Shown here: piece by piece, positions 6,570-7,492 of the stretch
Numbering within the stretch: position 1 is the stretch's first letter
How the letters are laid out: each line of letters starts with the position of its first letter
NCBI GenBank assembly: GCA_041568335.1
Contig: JBFFZZ010000151.1
Coordinates: forward strand, 1 to 7,492
Length of the DNA stretch: 7,492 nucleotides
From: WVWW01 sp041568335
GTDB lineage: Bacteria > Acidobacteriota > Polarisedimenticolia > Polarisedimenticolales > Polarisedimenticolaceae
Direction of reading: 5' to 3'
The notes under the pieces: model-generated
The model's input: only the letters and a program-made list of their open reading frames with translations
Told to the model about the DNA's origin: nothing
The model's database searches: none
Program-made: the position numbers and the translations under genes

Positions 6570-7204
6570 AGCTCTCGTTGACCGTCGCCCTCGTGGCGAC
6601 CTCGTTCGTCGTGCTCTCGGGTACGGCCTTCGGCTGGCTGCTCGCCCGCGGACGCTTTCGCGGGCGCGAGCTGCTCGACTCCGTCCTGATGCTCCCGCTC
6701 GTGCTGCCGCCCACGGTGACCGGCTACTATCTCATCGTGTTGCTCGGCCGTCGCGGTCTGGTGGGGGCGCCGCTGTATGACCTGACCGGGTGGTCGATCC
6801 CGTTTTCCTGGAGCGCCTGCGTGATCGCCGCCGCCGTGGTCGCGCACCCGTTGATGGTGCGCGCCGCCCGCGGGGCGTTCGAGTCGATCGACTCACGCCA
6901 GCTGCTGGCCGCCGCCTCGTTGGGCCACGGTGGCGGATCGATCTTCCTGCGCATCGGCGTGCCGCTGGCGCGCCGGGGTCTCGCCGCCGGGGCGGTGCTC
7001 AGCTTTGCGCGTGCCGTCGGCGAGTTCGGCGCGACGCTGCTGCTCGCCGGGAACATCGCCGGACGCACCCAAACGTTGCCGCTGGCGATCTACGAGGCGC
7101 TGCAGCTGGGCGACGATCGTGCGGCGTTGGTGCTCTCGCTGGTGCTGACGGGGGTCTCCCTCGCGGCGATGGCCGGGATCTCCCGGCTGGGTCGAAAACC
7201 GTGA
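6551..7204 (+). CDS. modB: Molybdate ABC transporter, permease
   Basis: A 217-residue inner-membrane permease that forms the translocation channel for molybdate with ModC. Hydrophobic segments are at about 6-33, 43-66, 86-105, 143-153 and 190-210, matching the usual five-helix ModB layout. The cytoplasmic coupling loop for the ATPase is AAASLGHGGGSIFLRIGVP (120-138). It is followed by the highly characteristic FARAVGEFGATLLLAGNIAGRTQTLPLAIY (152-181). The ATG at 6551 is chosen because MAWPALKLSLTVAL begins just before the first membrane helix. A longer frame from 6476 would add 25 Arg-rich residues encoded entirely within modA. The start lies inside modA (19-base overlap) and the stop overlaps the modC GTG by four bases, so the three genes are a tightly coupled operon. 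Confidence 0.93.
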   Translation: MAWPALKLSLTVALVATSFVVLSGTAFGWLLARGRFRGRELLDSVLMLPLVLPPTVTGYYLIVLLGRRGLVGAPLYDLTGWSIPFSWSACVIAAAVVAHPLMVRAARGAFESIDSRQLLAAASLGHGGGSIFLRIGVPLARRGLAAGAVLSFARAVGEFGATLLLAGNIAGRTQTLPLAIYEALQLGDDRAALVLSLVLTGVSLAAMAGISRLGRKP

Positions 7205-7492
7205 GCGGCTTTGCCCTCGATTTCTCGCTGACCCGGCGAAGCCCGGGCGACACGGGCTTCCGGCTCCGGGTCCGGCTCGAGACCGGCGGCGGGATCACGG
7301 TCGTCTCCGGACCCAGCGGCGCGGGCAAGAGCTCCCTGCTGCTGTCGATCCTCGGCGCGCTGCGGCCGGAGGCCGGCCGTATCGCGGTCTCCGATCGAAC
7401 GCTGTTCGACGCTTCCGACGGGATCGATCGCCGCATCTGTGATCGGGGTCTGGGCATGGTGTTCCAGGAGGGCGCGCTGTTCCCGCACCTCA
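7201..7492 (+). CDS. modC: Molybdate ABC transporter, ATP-binding protein, 3'-truncated by window edge
   Basis: The first 97 residues of an ABC ATPase that energises ModAB. It begins at a GTG overlapping the modB stop (GTGA). Read from that codon, SGPSGAGKSS (36-45) is the Walker A motif with K43, and VFQEGALFPHL (87-97) is the Q-loop with Q89, in the form typical of ModC (VFQ-x-x-x-LFPHL). The signature motif, Walker B and any C-terminal molybdate-binding (TOBE) domain lie beyond the window. The N-terminal part (FALDFSLTRRSPGDTGFRLRVRLE) is the usual first beta strands. No Shine-Dalgarno is evident, so translation is probably coupled to modB. Assignment as ModC rests on these motifs plus the operon context. 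Confidence 0.88.
   Translation, partial: MSGFALDFSLTRRSPGDTGFRLRVRLETGGGITVVSGPSGAGKSSLLLSILGALRPEAGRIAVSDRTLFDASDGIDRRICDRGLGMVFQEGALFPHL

Overview
The window is G+C-rich bacterial DNA, densely coding, with strong third-position G/C bias. That bias produces many long antisense and off-frame reading frames that are not genes. Nothing fixes the taxon. The G+C content, a korB-type oxidoreductase, a plant/alphaproteobacterial-like GCS2 ligase, and starts preceded by a TAGnnT hexamer instead of a Shine-Dalgarno suggest a free-living lineage such as Acidobacteriota or a deltaproteobacterial-type group. This is inference only. I see no mobile element, CRISPR array, tRNA or rRNA, and no gene-free stretch longer than about 80 bases.

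Layout: (1) The left edge holds the 3' part of korB, the TPP-binding beta subunit of a 2-oxoacid:ferredoxin oxidoreductase (+), ending at 845. (2) Convergent to it, only 9 bases away, is a minus-strand pair read right to left: an HPr-kinase-like P-loop protein (3000 to 2107), then a succinylglutamate desuccinylase/aspartoacylase-family zinc hydrolase (2030 to 855). (3) Divergent from the kinase-like gene, across 37 bases, is a GCS2-family glutamate-cysteine ligase-like gene (3038-4309, +). (4) After 80 bases with its own promoter-like site and Shine-Dalgarno comes an M20 zinc dipeptidase (4390-5796). It overlaps the start of modA by four bases. modA overlaps modB by 19 bases and modB overlaps modC by four. 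modC runs off the right edge.

How the genes may work together: modABC is a recognisable molybdate (or tungstate) ABC importer, here apparently co-transcribed behind a cytosolic dipeptidase. The middle of the window places an amide-bond-forming ligase beside an amidohydrolase/deacylase, an HprK-like ATP-binding protein and a dipeptidase. This could reflect small gamma-glutamyl or acyl-amino-acid metabolism, but the sequence does not prove a shared pathway. The most distinctive non-coding signal is the 37-base divergent region. It has two back-to-back -10-like hexamers placed so that transcripts would start at or next to the start codons, with a near-perfect inverted repeat between them.
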